From Pseudodesulfovibrio sp. (GTDB lineage: Bacteria; Desulfobacterota; Desulfovibrionia; Desulfovibrionales; Desulfovibrionaceae), in the NCBI GenBank assembly GCA_022712815.1, contig JAFLJW010000358.1, positions 1 to 9,837 on the forward strand: a stretch of 9,837 nucleotides of DNA, written 5' to 3'. The translations under genes and the position numbers were made by a program. This document shows, in pieces, positions 6,815 through 9,837 of this stretch. Within the stretch, counting starts at the first letter, position 1. Every line of letters begins with the position of its first letter. The notes beneath the pieces were generated by a model. The model did not search any database. It saw only the letters and a program-made list of their open reading frames with translations, and was not told the DNA's origin.

Positions 6815-9837
<3,023 letters not shown>

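Overview
The window is a stretch of the conserved bacterial ribosomal protein and RNA polymerase cluster, all on the + strand, in the order nusG (3' end only) - rplK - rplA - [L10 leader] - rplJ - rplL - [long spacer with hairpins] - rpoB - [hairpin] - rpoC (5' part, running off the window). Every protein reads as a full, intact family member, apart from the two genes cut by the window edges. No mobile element, CRISPR array, tRNA, rRNA or accessory gene is visible.

The organism is a Gram-negative bacterium of proteobacterial type. RpoB carries both large lineage insertions known from E. coli (the i4 and i9 regions), and RpoC begins the large insertion inside the trigger loop. The divergence from E. 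coli and the overall wording of RpoB and RpoC suggest a sulfate reducer of the Desulfovibrio/Pseudodesulfovibrio type (the former Deltaproteobacteria). That placement rests on memory of the families and is an inference.

Region by region: bases 1-30 are the last nine codons and the stop of nusG. Bases 76-1223 hold rplK and rplA (L11 and L1), 14 bases apart. Bases 1224-1380 are an RNA leader whose helices match the L10 leader that the L10-L7/L12 complex binds to control its own synthesis. Bases 1381-2329 hold rplJ and rplL (L10 and L7/L12). Bases 2330-2625 carry no gene but have three hairpins in series, the first a long bipartite one right after rplL. Bases 2626-6726 are rpoB. Bases 6727-6814 hold a 12-bp hairpin. 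From 6815 to the end is rpoC, 1007 codons of it.

Functionally, the genes supply the GTPase-centre stalk of the large ribosomal subunit (L11, L10, L7/L12), the L1 stalk, and the two catalytic subunits of RNA polymerase. The non-coding RNA between the genes is where their unequal expression is probably set: feedback at the L10 leader, partial termination or processing after rplL, and a further hairpin before rpoC. The window is ordinary housekeeping DNA. Its best second-look items are the alternative pairings in the L10 leader and the hairpin series upstream of rpoB; nothing points to an undescribed system.
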